This document shows positions 52,951 to 64,000 of a stretch of 64,000 bases of DNA, piece by piece. The DNA is taken from positions 12,921,501 through 12,985,500 of the forward strand of contig NC_090777.1 in NCBI RefSeq assembly GCF_040054535.1, in the 5' to 3' direction. Made by a program: the position numbers and the translations under genes. Source of the stretch: Antennarius striatus. Taxonomy: Eukaryota; Chordata; Actinopteri; Lophiiformes; Antennariidae. The notes under the pieces were generated by a model. The model saw only the letters and a program-made list of their open reading frames with translations, searched no databases and was not told where the DNA came from. Every line of letters starts with the position of its first letter. Position 1 is the stretch's first letter.

Positions 52951-55292
52951 TTTTTTCGCATTTTGCAGCCTCGTTTCGTGTGCATTGTGTGTTTGGGTGT
53001 GACCCACGTTTTCTGCACCACGCTGCTCATCAGGAGGCCCAACATGATGGCATTCCGTGTGGGCGGGGCCCTGGAGAGCCTCCAGGAACAATACTTCCTG
53101 CTGAACTTGTGTTTCTCCATGGTGACCTTTGACCTGCAGGCTCAGGTACAGCTTTATCCAACTTGTACAGCATGTCTGTTTTGAACGTACGTCGGTACAG
53201 AAGCTCAGTCAGAGGTGAGCTTGTTGTTGGTGTGTTTCAGTTGTGTCTCTGCATCCTGATCACGACAGCCGACTCGGCCTGGTCAACAGCCAATAGCATC
53301 ATCTTGGGGGTCGGGGTGGTGTGGGCCCTCTTCACCGCCGCTGTCGGCGCTGTCGCTGTGAGTGCTGCTCATCCCATCGCCTCTAAATCCTCTCCTCACG
53401 CCAATGAGCAGAAAAATGTCCGAGCTGAATGGATTTTAATCAGCAAAGGTCTGAAGGATGGCTTGAAATGTTTTTCAGGTTTTAAAGGAAGCCAAGGTCT
53501 TAGTTTGGGTCTTCATGGTGCAGAACCTTCCTCAAGTTGCCTTCTTCGTTTACCTGATGTACACGGTGAGCTAACAGTGAAGTCCCTCCGGCGCTCAGAC
53601 GTCTCTCGGAGTCTGGGTCGTGAAGCAGCTTTTACAAACCGTTGGTTATGCAGGTTTTGAACGTCTGGTTGTCAGAGACTTCACAGAAAGAGACGATACG
53701 CTGGAGCCTCCTGAAGATGGTAAAACACTTCGCAGCTGTAAGATTTCATTTTTTTAAGAAGTCATTTCCTGCAGCAGCTGGGGCGGTCAGTGGTCGGGAC
53801 CATTTTTCTGATGAGTATTAATACTGACTGATGATTTGCTGTGTGCGTTCACAGCAGCAGGCGGTCAGCAACGTGACTCAGCAGTAACACAAATGAATGT
53901 AGCTGAGTAATGATAGAATTCAGATGTGGCCTGAGCCGGACTGAACAACCATTACAATCAACAGGATTCATCCATGTCTGCTCTTACCTGCTGCACACCA
54001 GTCAGTACAGTTGTCTCCTGCTGAACTTTGTATTATGGTATGGAAGAAATGCCATAGTGGTGTCTCCAGAGGTGAATGTTTTTCACATGACTGGTGTAGC
54101 CTTTAAATTATTCAAAATACTCTTCTAATCGTGTTCCTTCAGCATAGGTTGTAATTATTGAAGAATTTGGGTGTGTTGTCCTATAAGACCTGACAGAAAA
54201 CAATGTTCTCTGGCTGGTGACATTATTCAAATTTTAAATTAGGTCACAGTCATAAAGTGTGACAGGAAGCATATGTCAGTTAACTGTCAAGGCATAAACA
54301 ACATATTCTCCAACACGGAAGGACTTTGGTTGCACGCAATCCAAATACAGTTTGTATGAATTTAAAACAGAGATTGTTGTTTTCAGATTATGTTTGCATT
54401 GACATGGGTTTGTTTGTCTTCAAGCAGGATAACACAACAGCTGCATGACAGATTCTCAGAAAACCTGTTAGGTGGGTTGGACATAGGGCAAAAAGAAAGC
54501 CATTTAAAATTTGGAATAGATCAAAGTAAAAGGGTGAATGCAGCTGGTGCGTTCGCCAGTCACACAGACGGCTTGGCGGATCTCCATGAAGTTGGGTGGA
54601 AGGATGCAGCTGACACAGAAAGTGAAATTCCAGCCTGTTTCGGTGAACCTGTTTGGCGTCCTTTCACTGGATTCTGGAGTAAATACTGAAGGAAACGTCA
54701 GTCGGGGGCGGCAGCTCATTTGTATTTCCATTTTGCATGGAGAAACTTTAAATGCAGCTGGGATCCAGTCGACTCAACCACAGCTGTGTCTTGTGTGACA
54801 CATGTATGTCAGAATGACGGAACAGATTCCTGCCAGGCTCAGTGGTTTGCTCTCATTGCAGGTGATCATGAAATGGTTCCAGGACAGCACATACACCCTG
54901 GAGGCGGCCGCCGTCACGGGAGCGCTCATCTCACTGCTGATTAAAGTGGTTCTGCTCGGGGGCCTCATCCGGCTGGTGCACAGCTTCGGTCAAGGACTGA
55001 GGGAGAGAAGTGAGTATCCCGCTTTGGTATCAGTTCTGTAAGTCTCAAAACTAAATGGAAGACGAAACTGGCAGACCACATTAAGGGAATATTAACTAAT
55101 CGGTGTGTCTTCACCGATTTCTAAATATCCTGAGTCACTTCACTTTCTTCACGTCGTCTGGATAACGTCACATTTTCTGAGAAACCTGACAACACTGATC
55201 CTTATGTAGCAAATCTGTTGACCAGAAAGCAGAACAATACAAAGATTGTTGGTCTTTTATCATCTTTTGCAGTGTTCGCAGCCAGCAAGTGA
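49818..55292 (+). CDS. Uncharacterised multi-pass membrane protein, 352 aa
   Basis: Ten exons: 49818-49831, 50957-51065, 51303-51477, 52334-52479, 52969-53145, 53241-53357, 53479-53565, 53654-53719, 54862-55009 and 55273-55292. All introns are GT/AG and every phase fits, so this is clearly a real, apparently intact gene. The start is MDEISPLLGNQVSGQPP, with an in-frame stop just upstream; the end is GLRERMFAASK. After a polar N-terminus of about 45 residues come about eight hydrophobic spans (near 48-69, 83-103, 114-135, 150-168, 187-215, 222-246, 250-275, 305-335). Short recognisable stretches are YYISRGVMQENTQELVAFVL, FDLQAQLCLCILITTADSAW and VWVFMVQNLPQVAFFVYLMY. I cannot name it. The layout reminds me of a family of uncharacterised animal proteins (DUF7789), but that is a recollection, not a match. 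I know of no human gene with this protein at 1p36. A poly(A) signal is at 55814-55819. Exon 5 follows a long TG tract. Confidence 0.85.
50115..50145. repeat. Perfect 31-bp palindrome
   Basis: TTGCAAATGAACAAT, one central A, then ATTGTTCATTTGCAA: a perfect 15-bp inverted repeat with a single-base centre. Each arm begins with a near-octamer word (TTGCAAAT / ATTTGCAA). It lies in intron 1 of the unnamed membrane-protein gene. Confidence 0.9.
50168..50200. repeat. (ATTC)n microsatellite
   Basis: About eight perfect ATTC units, followed directly by 'ggagaggcggggtacaccct', a fragment of the dispersed repeat family seen at 24555 and 38982. Confidence 0.9.
52866..52950. repeat. (GT)n microsatellite next to a splice acceptor
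   Basis: About 85 bp of GT, with one TATG unit, ending 18 bases before the acceptor AG (52967-52968) of exon 5 of the unnamed membrane-protein gene; only 'ttttttcgcattttgcag' separates them. Confidence 0.97.
53720..54861. other. Intron 8 of the unnamed membrane-protein gene
   Basis: 1.1 kb, the largest intron in the second half of the gene. No exon or recognisable repeat was seen. Small open frames on both strands (for example 54390-54689) have no family resemblance. Confidence 0.4.
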
Positions 55293-55813
55293 TAAAACAT
55301 CTGACGGTCACACATCAAGGACACAGCTGCACAGCGAAGGCTGAACGTTTAGAAGCTTCAGAGCGTCCGGCTGTGGAGCTCATTGTTCTTCATGTTCACC
55401 CAAATCATCCTCAGTTTAGATGTTCCTGATCCTGTGCTCTTAAACTTTGATTTCAGCTAACAGCTCTTTGTTTACGTGCCTGAATGCATAATGCACCAAA
55501 AATCAGCCGCACTTTCTCTGACTGCATCAAATGCCTTAGTAGATTGGACTGATAATGATTTTAATGTGTCGTCTATTGGCCCCAAAGATGTTTATGAAGA
55601 GCCAACATCCTATTTTAAATTAGCCTTTATCTTAGAATGTCTGTATTTCTTTCTTGTAAATGAAAATCGAATTACTGTAGGTTACATTTAAAAAAAGTTT
55701 GTTTTTTAAATGTTGTGATTTGCATTGTTTTGAGAACTTCTTTGGAACACTGCAATCTTTTTATCTTAACTCTCCGCAGCACCTTAATGCACTGTTTTTC
55801 ATTGAAGATTCCT

Positions 55814-55819
55814 AATAAA
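55814..55819 (+). other. Poly(A) signal AATAAA (unnamed membrane-protein gene)
   Basis: AATAAA about 520 bp after the stop codon, followed by a GT-rich stretch ('cttgcttggatgtgttgttc'), as expected downstream of a cleavage site. Confidence 0.6.
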
Positions 55820-55952
55820 ATTTCAATGCTGCTTGCTTGGATGTGTTGTTCAATAATCATAGAAGTCACTTTAGGACAACCTGAGGGCTGACATCAGCCG
55901 TGGAACACACAAAAAAAATAGAAGGGTCAACAGTTTCTCATTACATTTTCTC

Positions 55953-55958
55953 TTTATT
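55953..55958 (-). other. Candidate poly(A) signal of nadk
   Basis: TTTATT on the plus strand, so AATAAA on the nadk strand. This would give nadk a 3' UTR of about 2.4 kb and leave only about 130 bp between the two converging signals. Confidence 0.4.
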
Positions 55959-56417
55959 AAAGTGCTCTGGAAAAAAATATCAGGATTCATTTAAGAAATA
56001 TTAACAAAATTACAGATAAAAAAGATAGAAGCTCTCAAACATACAAAAGTGAAAAGCACTTCAAGAGTTGACAAAGCTTCATAGAAAAGAGAAGTCAGAA
56101 TGTTTCTGGGTTAACGGGGACTCACCAGACTGACGTGTAAAACAAACCGATTACAGCGTCTTTTCGAAATGTGGATTCAAGAACTTCATCTAAAATCTGA
56201 GCCATTCAAGTAACTCTGGAATGCATTTTGAATTTGGAGCATTTGGCTTTCTCTTGAACGCACTTAACTGCATTCAGACAACTAAAATATTCAAGAAAAA
56301 ACCGAGGAATTTATTCATGTAAAAAGTATCAAATGGGTTTATTCTCAGCAAAGATACTTTGTAAACTGGTTATTAAACATAGAGACTGCAATATACATAG
56401 ATACATGTGTATGTATG

Positions 56418-56418
<1 letters not shown>

Positions 56419-56489
<71 letters not shown>
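56419..56489. repeat. (AT)n(GT)n compound microsatellite
   Basis: About 22 bp of AT followed by about 48 bp of GT. Confidence 0.95.
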
Positions 56490-56490
<1 letters not shown>

Positions 56491-57532
56491 AATGATTGCC
56501 TTTTTACTTTTCCCACTTCAGCCTGTCCACTTGAGTTTCCACAAGTGAAGCCACTCGTGATACTTTCATCCACAGAATTTGTTGAGCCAGTTCACAACGT
56601 ATGTATTTCTATGTACACTTCAAAAGTGGATGTGTAAGGTAGGCCACCTTTAAGTATTCAGCACCAACTGTGCTTTGAGTTGTAAACTGATGAGAACTAA
56701 TCCACCAATGCCTTAAATAGTTGCTTAACAAAGACACAAAACCTGACATGACCCACAGCTCACACAAACATCGGTAGAAAACAGAATTTAGCTATGGCTT
56801 TGGGCACAAAAAAAACACTTTAAAAATACACTGAACACAGGTCTCTGCCTGAATTCAATGCAAACGTGTCTCCTGTCCAACACATTAACCACATACTATG
56901 CAATTCACATCTGTTGGTGCTGCAAAGCAATGAGGCAGTCACCATGGTTACAAAAAAACACACATCTCAGATCTGGTTTGTTTGATGACAACCTTGAAAT
57001 TACAGTATTCTCTACATTCATATACTAATGTTTAAGGCACAGGCTGCAACCACGACCATGATTGGCAAGATGATGAAGTGGAGATCTCTTCCCTCCCATA
57101 ACATTTGTCTTTTATTGATTATATCAGTGTATTCTGATTTGATTACCAGAATCCGATCAGCTTGTGTTGTTCATTAGACGAGTCCGTCATCCATCTGACA
57201 GAACAAGTGGTAGAACTCTACCTGATATAACCCAGAGAAGTGCATTCACTGCCATCCATCTCTGACTTCATGTTTTCTTACTCAGATTATAATATTATTA
57301 TTATACAGTATATTATTTCATGTCTTAGATGATCTAAAGTCTTGCATTAAGTCAAGTCAAAATGCTTTTGTTTACGAGCTGCATTTTGACTTTGAGGTCA
57401 GTATAAAGAAAAAATCCACACAATCCTGAAACAGTGAGGCCAAACTCCGTTCCTTAATCACCAAACCACCACGTTCATTCATTTGAACATGACTAAACAA
57501 CTTTCAGTGAACTTTACCCACTCCAATTAGTA

Positions 57533-57960
57533 ACCTGTACAACCCCAGTTCAATGACTGGCATGAGACTCAAAGAGAGAAATTAAAGGGCTTTAAATTTC
57601 AATTTAACCAGACCTTTTCTTCCATTGCACTTTATTCAGCCAAGTTTTTTTTTTTTGGAAACATGTTGATTTCAAAATGGTCATTTTTAACCCAGTTCCG
57701 CAAAAATGTCGTCTGATGAAACAGAATCTGAGATCACTGTAGTTTTGCAAACCTGAACATCCAGCTCAGCTCAGCTGACAAGAGTACAAAGCCAATATTT
57801 CTTAAGTTGTTCTACATGTTGAATTGTTGGTACAAGTTTATGTTTCTGGTTTCTCAGCTTTAAACATGTTGTCTTTGTACTGTAGTCAGTGAACAACCGT
57901 TTCCTTCTGTTTTGATTGACTTTTGAAATAATATCCATACTTTTGTGGAACTGGGTTTTA
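57533..57960. mobile_element. Decayed non-autonomous DNA transposon
   Basis: The left end TACAACCCCAGTTC and right end GGAACTGGGTTTTAC form an imperfect inverted repeat. The interior wording 'aaacatgttgtctttgtact' resembles the end of an abundant fish DNA element whose tips read CAACCCCAATTCC. A second internal tip-like word (aacccagttccgcaaaaatg) is at 57691. No transposase. The superfamily is not certain. Confidence 0.5.
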
Positions 57961-58348
57961 CTTCATGTTATTCTTCTATTAATGACCCTTTAATTCCAAG
58001 ACAACACTTTTCCTCTACAGTCAACGTACTTTAAGAAAATAATTTGAGTGTAATGATCCCATAGGTTCATTAACATTGTACTGGTCCACACATTTTACTA
58101 AATGTACTTATTTAAAAATGAACTATTTTCCTGAGTAATTAAGAACAAGGAGTTTGCCTCAGTTTTCCTCCCACACATTTACGCTGCATGGCTTTAGCAG
58201 ACGTGTGGTTGGACCCTGTATTTCTTGCCTTCCCACAGCTCTCAAGAGGAATCAAAAAGAAAAAATGGCACTGAGTACCATCAAGTTAAACCAAGGCATA
58301 GAAGTTCAGGAGACCTTCGAGAAGATCTTGATGATTGTGGAAATTCTT

Positions 58349-61300
58349 TCAAAACTCTTCATCCTCTGAGCTGAGGTAGTTCTGTTTCTTCCTCACGTTC
58401 CAGTGCAAACACTGGGCCAGGCTCTCGAACCAGTCATTGACAGGATCCCGGAAACAAATGGAGGGAACAGGGAAGCAGGACGTAGTGATGCAAATACTGG
58501 AAAAGGAGGGGAGAAGTGTGTTTTGAGTTATAAAGATTGGAAAGTGTGAATAAGGAATACGTGCAATCAAAAATACCAAAGAAAAGGTGACACTGCAACT
58601 TCCTTGTGAGGCAACAATGGGTTTTTGTTCAAGCATGCTTCAGTAACCCTAAATGATATGAGGCTTCTGTCAAGAACCAGGAAGCTGATTGCCTCAGGAT
58701 GAGTCGCATAAAGGAACCATTAAACAGGTTGATACGGTTACATGGAAAAGCCTGCGAGTGTCGAGGTAGCTGAGGAGGGGTTAAATTTAGTTTCGTCCTT
58801 TGGGCTGTGGCTTTTGTTTTGCTCCCTCTCCTCAGTATGTGGACTAACCTGTCGCCGTGGCAGATTTCTTGTCTCTTTCTCCCGTCAAAGGAAACCCAGG
58901 CTGTGTTTCTAGCATCTTGCGACAGCATAATCTTAAACACAAACAGAAAAAAACATGAGCCTAAAATTTTATATCCAGTTGTGATTCCTATATAGAGGTG
59001 GAGGTTTGTTTTCTTTTTAAAACTGTTAACACACAGGTACAAACAGACTCCAAATAACTAAAATCCTTCTTTATCAGGTTTGAAGTTCAGTGTAGCTGAG
59101 GAGAGGGAGCTACCGTGACGCTAAATGCATGTGATGAACAGGCAGAGGAAGAGAAACAACCAGGTATGTCTGAAATCATGTGGGCTTGTTGCTGGACTTC
59201 TGATCCCTTCGCAAAACAAAACCAAACCTATGGTGTGAATACCTTCAGCTCCACCCCGGCAGGCACCACAATGGGCCTGAAGGACAGCGAGTGAGGGCAG
59301 ATGGGGGTAATCATGATGGCCGGGACATTGGGATGGATCATGGAAGCTCCTGCTGCCACAGCGTACGCTGTACTTCCTGTCGGCGTCGACACAATCACAC
59401 CTGATGGAGCAGAGAGACGTGAACTTAAGAGACGGCGTCCTGTTCAAGTCCCAAATACTGTTCCTCCATAGGTGTGAATGTAACGTCATCCTAAAGGTGC
59501 GATTAAGGAACGCATCCTTTGCAAGAAAAGCGTCAACTCAGTGGATGAAAACTTCCTGAAAGATATGCAAAAATCTTTTGTTTACAATATGATTTCAAAC
59601 AGTTAATAGGGTGGTCTTCAATAAAAAGAAGAAGAAAGGAATGATGTGTGTTGTTTAGGTATGTTGTTGCCACGGAAACGCAAAAACGTTAAAACAGCAA
59701 AACGCCCCACTCTGTCTCCAGATGACGTGAAAAAAATTTGTTAAAGATGCTTTCAATAGTTTTTAAGTTATGCTCTAAACAAAACACAAAACCACCCAAG
59801 TATAATATTTCCACCCAAAAAGACAAACAAATCCCAAAATAAGTGGGTGTGATTCCAGTTATACTGTTCGCTGATCAATAAGAGATGATCTGACACTCAC
59901 CGTCTCCCTGCACTGTGGTAATGAGGTGACCATCTAGGAACAGGTCCACGTTGGACAGATAGGACGAGGGTCCTCTGTCCACCACCACCTCGTTCAGCAC
60001 CTGGAGGACAAACCCAGGGGACAGCCGTTAGCCGTCATGCGAGTCGGGGTACATCCAGTACATACAGGTGCACCAGAGCCAAGGGGTGGGGTGAGAGTAT
60101 TCCTCATAATCCAGGGAGGGATGTGAATGCCTGGGTTGTTCCACATGAACGTTACGACACAAATAAGACCAAAACACTCATCCACAGCAGTGCTGTCGTG
60201 CGAACATCAATATGATCCCTAATGTCGGAGGAGAGTCGAATGTTTTTTCTCTCTTTTTCTCTAAGATGCGTTCACGTCCTTCACCTTACCTGGTACTGCA
60301 CAGCTTTCCTGCTGCTTTCAATGTCTCCATTTGTCAGGATGATGCCCTTCTCATCCACTCGGGCCTTCTTCTCCCAGTTAGCTTTATGCACCCGCACTTT
60401 CAAGCGACTTCGCAGGATGATGGCGGTGTTGCCTACGGATAAGAAATACACTCGATGAAATTCTTTCCTTATTTAATTCAAACATCAACATTTAACTGGG
60501 AAAAAGCCTCAGGAAAGACATGTCAGCTATTTGGGTGCTAGGAGATGCATTTAAAATATTCACATCTAAATAAATGGCTTGTCAGTCATTTGAAGCAGCC
60601 TTAAGTGAATCCAGTCAGACAAATCCCACTCTGAGTGTTGACAGTATTTAAGCTGCAAACAGAGACTAACAAACTGGTTCACAACATTCCTTACCTTCAA
60701 TAATTTGGGAGACCTGAGACTGGTATGTGTCAAATTTGAAAGGCGTCAGGAAGCCCAGCGAGCCGAGGTGAAAAGCCATAACTGGTGGGACGCTCTCCTG
60801 CAAATAAAAACGGAATGGTGGTTTTATTTTGCCGTTCCGATTAGGAAATCACACAAAGCCTGTTTTTTAAAAAACAAAAAAACAAACAAAAACAACAACT
60901 ACACCTAGCTACACACCTGGAAGAGGGAAGACGCATAAAGCAGCGTTCCGTCTCCACCGAGGCAGATGATGAAGTCGACGCGGTTGGAGATGTCGTCGAG
61001 ATCTGACAACAGAGAGACGATCAACCTTCTGAACACCTGATCTGTATTGTATTCTCCATACAACTTGAGCAATGAGGACCGTCTGGTTTTCATACCTTCC
61101 CTGAAAGTGCAGAAATTCTTAGTTATGGCCCCAAAGTTTTCATCACCTGAAATGGCTGGGTCCTCCAAGACTTTCCTTTCGACATAAACAATCAATTTTT
61201 TCACCTACAGCGACACAAAAACAAAACAAAACACAGAATTAGCCATATCTTAACCTGACCCCCCCCCCCCCCCCACACACACACACACACACACACCGTC

Positions 61301-61458
61301 ATTGAAGGCCTTTTTAAAGTGGACAAACCTCGGTAAGGAATATGCAGAGCTCTTTGAAAGGCAGGAGCAGACTGGGATCACGAATCTTCTTGATGACAAG
61401 GACACTTTGTGGTGGTTTGTTCCACGTCAGCCTCTGGCTGGCTGGGTCCTGAATGTGC
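58349..61458 (-). CDS. nadk: NAD kinase (NADK), catalytic part; N-terminus not found
   Basis: Nine minus-strand exons: 61458-61329, 61204-61096, 61002-60917, 60797-60695, 60432-60290, 60000-59901, 59400-59243, 58931-58849 and 58496-58349. All are GT/AG and in phase, coding 352 aa to a TGA at 58351-58349 (human NADK 446 aa). NADK phosphorylates NAD+ with ATP to make NADP+ in the cytosol. Key motifs are [16 protein letters not shown] (the GGDGT nucleotide motif), [32 protein letters not shown] (the NE/D motif), [18 protein letters not shown] (the Gly-rich second motif) and [11 protein letters not shown]. The C-terminus ([17 protein letters not shown]) is NADK-specific and rules out mitochondrial NADK2. 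The first exon found begins inside a split codon before [16 protein letters not shown], so about 90 N-terminal residues, including the regulatory Ser-rich segment, are missing; they probably lie beyond 64000. No damage was seen. Confidence 0.95.
61259..61297. repeat. Poly(C)-(AC)n tract in a nadk intron
   Basis: A run of about 16 C followed by about 11 AC units, between nadk exons at 61096-61204 and 61329-61458; G-rich then GT on the nadk strand. Confidence 0.95.
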
Positions 61459-63300
61459 CTGAACACACAAACCCAACAGCACCTCATGTGAGAAACAAAA
61501 GCTAATCATTCATCCAGATCCTGGATGAACTAAGATCTATTCGCGTTCAGATAAAACTAGGACAGCAGAAAGACCTGGCCTGTAGTAAATCAGTCATTCG
61601 CAGGATATGGGTTAAAAATCAGGACAGAAACGCTGGAACTGTGTTTTTAGTGGAAAAAAAGAAATGTCATGTAAGTCCCTAAATGTAAATGTTCTAGAAG
61701 GAAAAACAAGATGTATCACGACTACATTAAAAGTCGGCATTAAAATCTGGACAGGCTAGAGCGGTGAAACAAATCTAAATCACATGGGAAACAGCCAAGG
61801 GGTCTAAAACCTGTTGACACTACAACAGTCAGATAATACTGACTGCAAAACAGGCCGAGTCTAGTTCAAGAATTTAGTCCTCATACGACAGTTTCTCTGC
61901 ACTCGTATTGGTTGACTGTGAGTTACTGCTCACTAATGGGTTGAGCTGATGTGTCACAATAACAAACCGAGAAGTGTTATGAGCTCAGCTCACCCAAACG
62001 AAGAGAAGGGAATCCAATAATGAATTTATTGATAACTGACTACATTATAAACGTTTACTCTTGTTATTTACCTTTCTACAGTTTCCAACAAACTCCTGTT
62101 ATTGTAGTTTCACAACACTTATCCCTGACAAACAGTTTTTACGCAAAATGTAGCATCGGTATCACACCACGACTTTTAGACCAATCACACGTGGAGAACA
62201 GTGGTGTGAAGCTTCAGCTTCTCTGACGAAATGAGAGAATAATGGGACAATTATGAATTACGACCTGCAAACACTGCAACATACTGACTCAACTGCATTA
62301 CATCACAATTTGCAAGTGTGACGTTCAATGTTGTTTCAGCACACACTAGTTCTTCCTGTTCATGGTTTGTTAACATACATTCTCAGTTGAAGCTGCATTC
62401 ACGTCTTGGTGATTATTCAGGCTCTATACTCTTCATCAGACCTCTTCACAGAGTTGTTGGGGCTCTGCTACCTCTGCGAAGTCAGATAACTGACTTCTTC
62501 TTCTATTGCTTTATCCAAAATAAATATCAAAAGATATCTCTCATACGCTCAATGAAACAATCACAATAAACAGCACAGCCGTGGCAGTGATTGTGATGTG
62601 AGCAACGAAACACGTCACGTGAGACGACACGCCTCCACGTCGTCTCCCTACAAACAACACGAGTACGGTATCGTCCTTAAGTACATCCTGTCCTGGGCTG
62701 TTTGTGCGCTCAAATTCACGACGATCTAAAACTAAACCTGACATTCTTTCCAGAGGCAACGGTCACTAGTATCAGAAAACACTAAGCTGCAGAGGTTCCA
62801 GCTCTAAGGCGGACCTTCAAACACTTCATACATCACAGGATTGAGAACACACACACAACTGATGTTGTGCAAACCTAGATTCAAATGCAAACGCAGGAAG
62901 CAAAGGAAACCTTCATTAGCATTTCAAATGGCAGCAAATGTATCAATTCATGGTTGGTTTCTCCTCAGACTACCTCAAAGCACCCACACCCACACCATCC
63001 CCTCATTCAGTCACCCTGCTCCATCCACGCCGCTACAACAAGGCTGTCACAACACAAAATAAACAACTTGATCTGTAGCGTCTGAACCTTGACATCAGCC
63101 TCCAGAATCCATATCAGCCCCAAGCTGAACAACATCATACATTCCTCCTCAGTCAAAAGCCAAAATAAAAGCTTGAACTTCTTAAGTTCATACGACTACA
63201 GGGACACTCCCTGAGCATTCGCCTGGAGGTCATCCGAGCAGGTAAGCCGTGTTTGTCAGTTGACAATTCACAGATCAGATATGCTGCTTGGGCTGAAAAA
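61459..63300 (-). other. nadk upstream intron(s), nothing further seen
   Basis: I looked on the minus strand for the conserved NADK N-terminal exon (a GPKACVLQNP-type stretch) and did not find it. No recognisable repeat or other gene was seen. Confidence 0.4.
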
Positions 63301-63760
63301 AAAAATAAAGACGGAATAGCTGTTCTCACCATTTCCACACTTTGTTCTCATTGTTGCTGCCAGGAGTATCCTGCAGGATGCACTGGTTGTACTTCATTGC
63401 TGTACACATGTAAGGATGCTGCCTCAGGTTGACTCAGCAGAAGATCGCCGCTCTGCCCTGGTGGCTCATTCTACCCCCAACAACTTCCTTCAACGCTGCG
63501 CCTCGCCGAGCAGCAGAAAAAACTGAGTCAGTACACTTGTTGTGGTGGAGCTGTGAGTCAGCCGTCGGATGTCTGAGCGGACGGGAGTCTCTTCAAGTGC
63601 TGCAGCGAGGCTCCAGGGTCGGCTAACACCCCCTCCCCTCCGGCTGGATTCACCAGGGATATATTTATCCTGCTCAGGACTTAACAGTAAAACCCTCCTG
63701 ACACATTCTGCCACTCAACTTAAGCGCTACCTCATCTTAAACGGTTGACTTCATCTCAGC
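63301..63760 (-). promoter_or_regulatory. Possible alternative nadk promoter and non-coding exon
   Basis: On the minus strand a good donor (GGAAATG|GTGAGAAC, at 63329/63328) follows a stretch with CpG steps at 63430-63640. A spliced transcript could join the nadk exon at 61458. An ATG at 63409 opens only a short frame that stops before the donor, so this exon would be non-coding. Very tentative. Confidence 0.3.
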
Positions 63761-64000
63761 CCCAGCCCACTCCGTCAGCCTGACCACTCCCACTTCAGGG
63801 AAGGGCTGTCCTTATTGGACAGGTGTGATTAATGGTAACAATCACAACAGTCCCTAAAACTAGAACATCCAACATGATGAAAAGTGTCATGACAGAGTTG
63901 GAACAACAACAATGCTTCTTTATTTATAAAGGATTGAGGAAGTGTTTTACAGGTGACTGAGACTGCCTGGAAAATCCACTTTATAACTGAGATTAATTAC
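63761..64000. other. Right-hand edge, nothing recognised
   Basis: No exon or repeat was seen in the last 240 bp. Confidence 0.3.

Larger units (their letters stand above)
55960..58348 (-). other. Probable nadk 3' UTR
   Basis: There is no coding frame of note on either strand. The stretch contains an (AT)n/(GT)n tract at 56419-56489 and a decayed DNA transposon at 57533-57960. I infer that it is nadk 3' UTR only from the distant poly(A) signal. A shorter UTR plus intergenic DNA is equally possible. Confidence 0.35.

Noticed and set aside
58807-58995. Plus-strand frame over a nadk exon
   Set aside because: Antisense shadow of the conserved SFDGRKRQE exon.
63329-63409. ATG-started alternative coding exon for nadk
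   Set aside because: On careful reading the frame meets a stop before the splice donor, so it cannot supply an N-terminus.

Overview
The window looks like nuclear DNA of a teleost (ray-finned) fish. It carries eight vertebrate protein-coding genes with short introns. Between and inside them are many CA/TG microsatellites and repeat families typical of fish: RTE-type and Tx1-type LINE pieces, hAT, piggyBac and Tc1 remnants, and several unnamed dispersed repeats. I rebuilt the genes by joining exons at GT/AG borders, checking that the splice phase is kept at every join, and comparing the proteins with family members from memory. No database search was run.

Gene layout, left to right: (1) the first coding exon of spen (minus, 2759-2841), whose remaining exons lie off the left edge; (2) tmem82 (minus, 7796-9365, five exons, 328 aa); (3) smim1 (plus, 13440-14021, two exons, 72 aa), which is easy to miss; (4) mad2l2/rev7 (minus, 16089-20025, eight exons, 210 aa); (5) a mitochondrial carrier of the SLC25A45/47/48 subgroup (plus, 23695-27711, six exons, 285 aa); (6) slc35e2 (minus, 30909-36319, eight coding exons, 388 aa); (7) a ten-exon, 352-aa multi-pass membrane protein that I cannot name (plus, 49818-55292); (8) nadk, NAD kinase (minus, 58349-61458, nine exons carrying the catalytic part, N-terminus not found).

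The human relatives of spen, tmem82, smim1, mad2l2, slc35e2 and nadk all map to 1p36, so this is a shuffled but recognisable vertebrate linkage block. The genes are not an operon and their products act in unrelated processes: transcriptional co-repression, an unstudied membrane protein, a red-cell surface protein, translesion synthesis and mitotic control, mitochondrial transport, nucleotide-sugar-type transport and NADP synthesis.

The 12-kb stretch at about 37340-49600 has no host gene and is a transposon graveyard. It holds a hAT-like element with a perfect 8-bp target duplication, RTE and Tx1 LINE pieces and a decayed piggyBac transposase. A degenerate telomere-like (CCCTAA)n block lies at 10081-10646, with satellites near 11100 and 11810. 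The most promising undescribed item is the unnamed membrane-protein gene. Other notable items are an unnamed repeat family with five copies, TG or CA tracts pressed against splice acceptors, a perfect 31-bp palindrome, and a direct duplication split by an RTE element.
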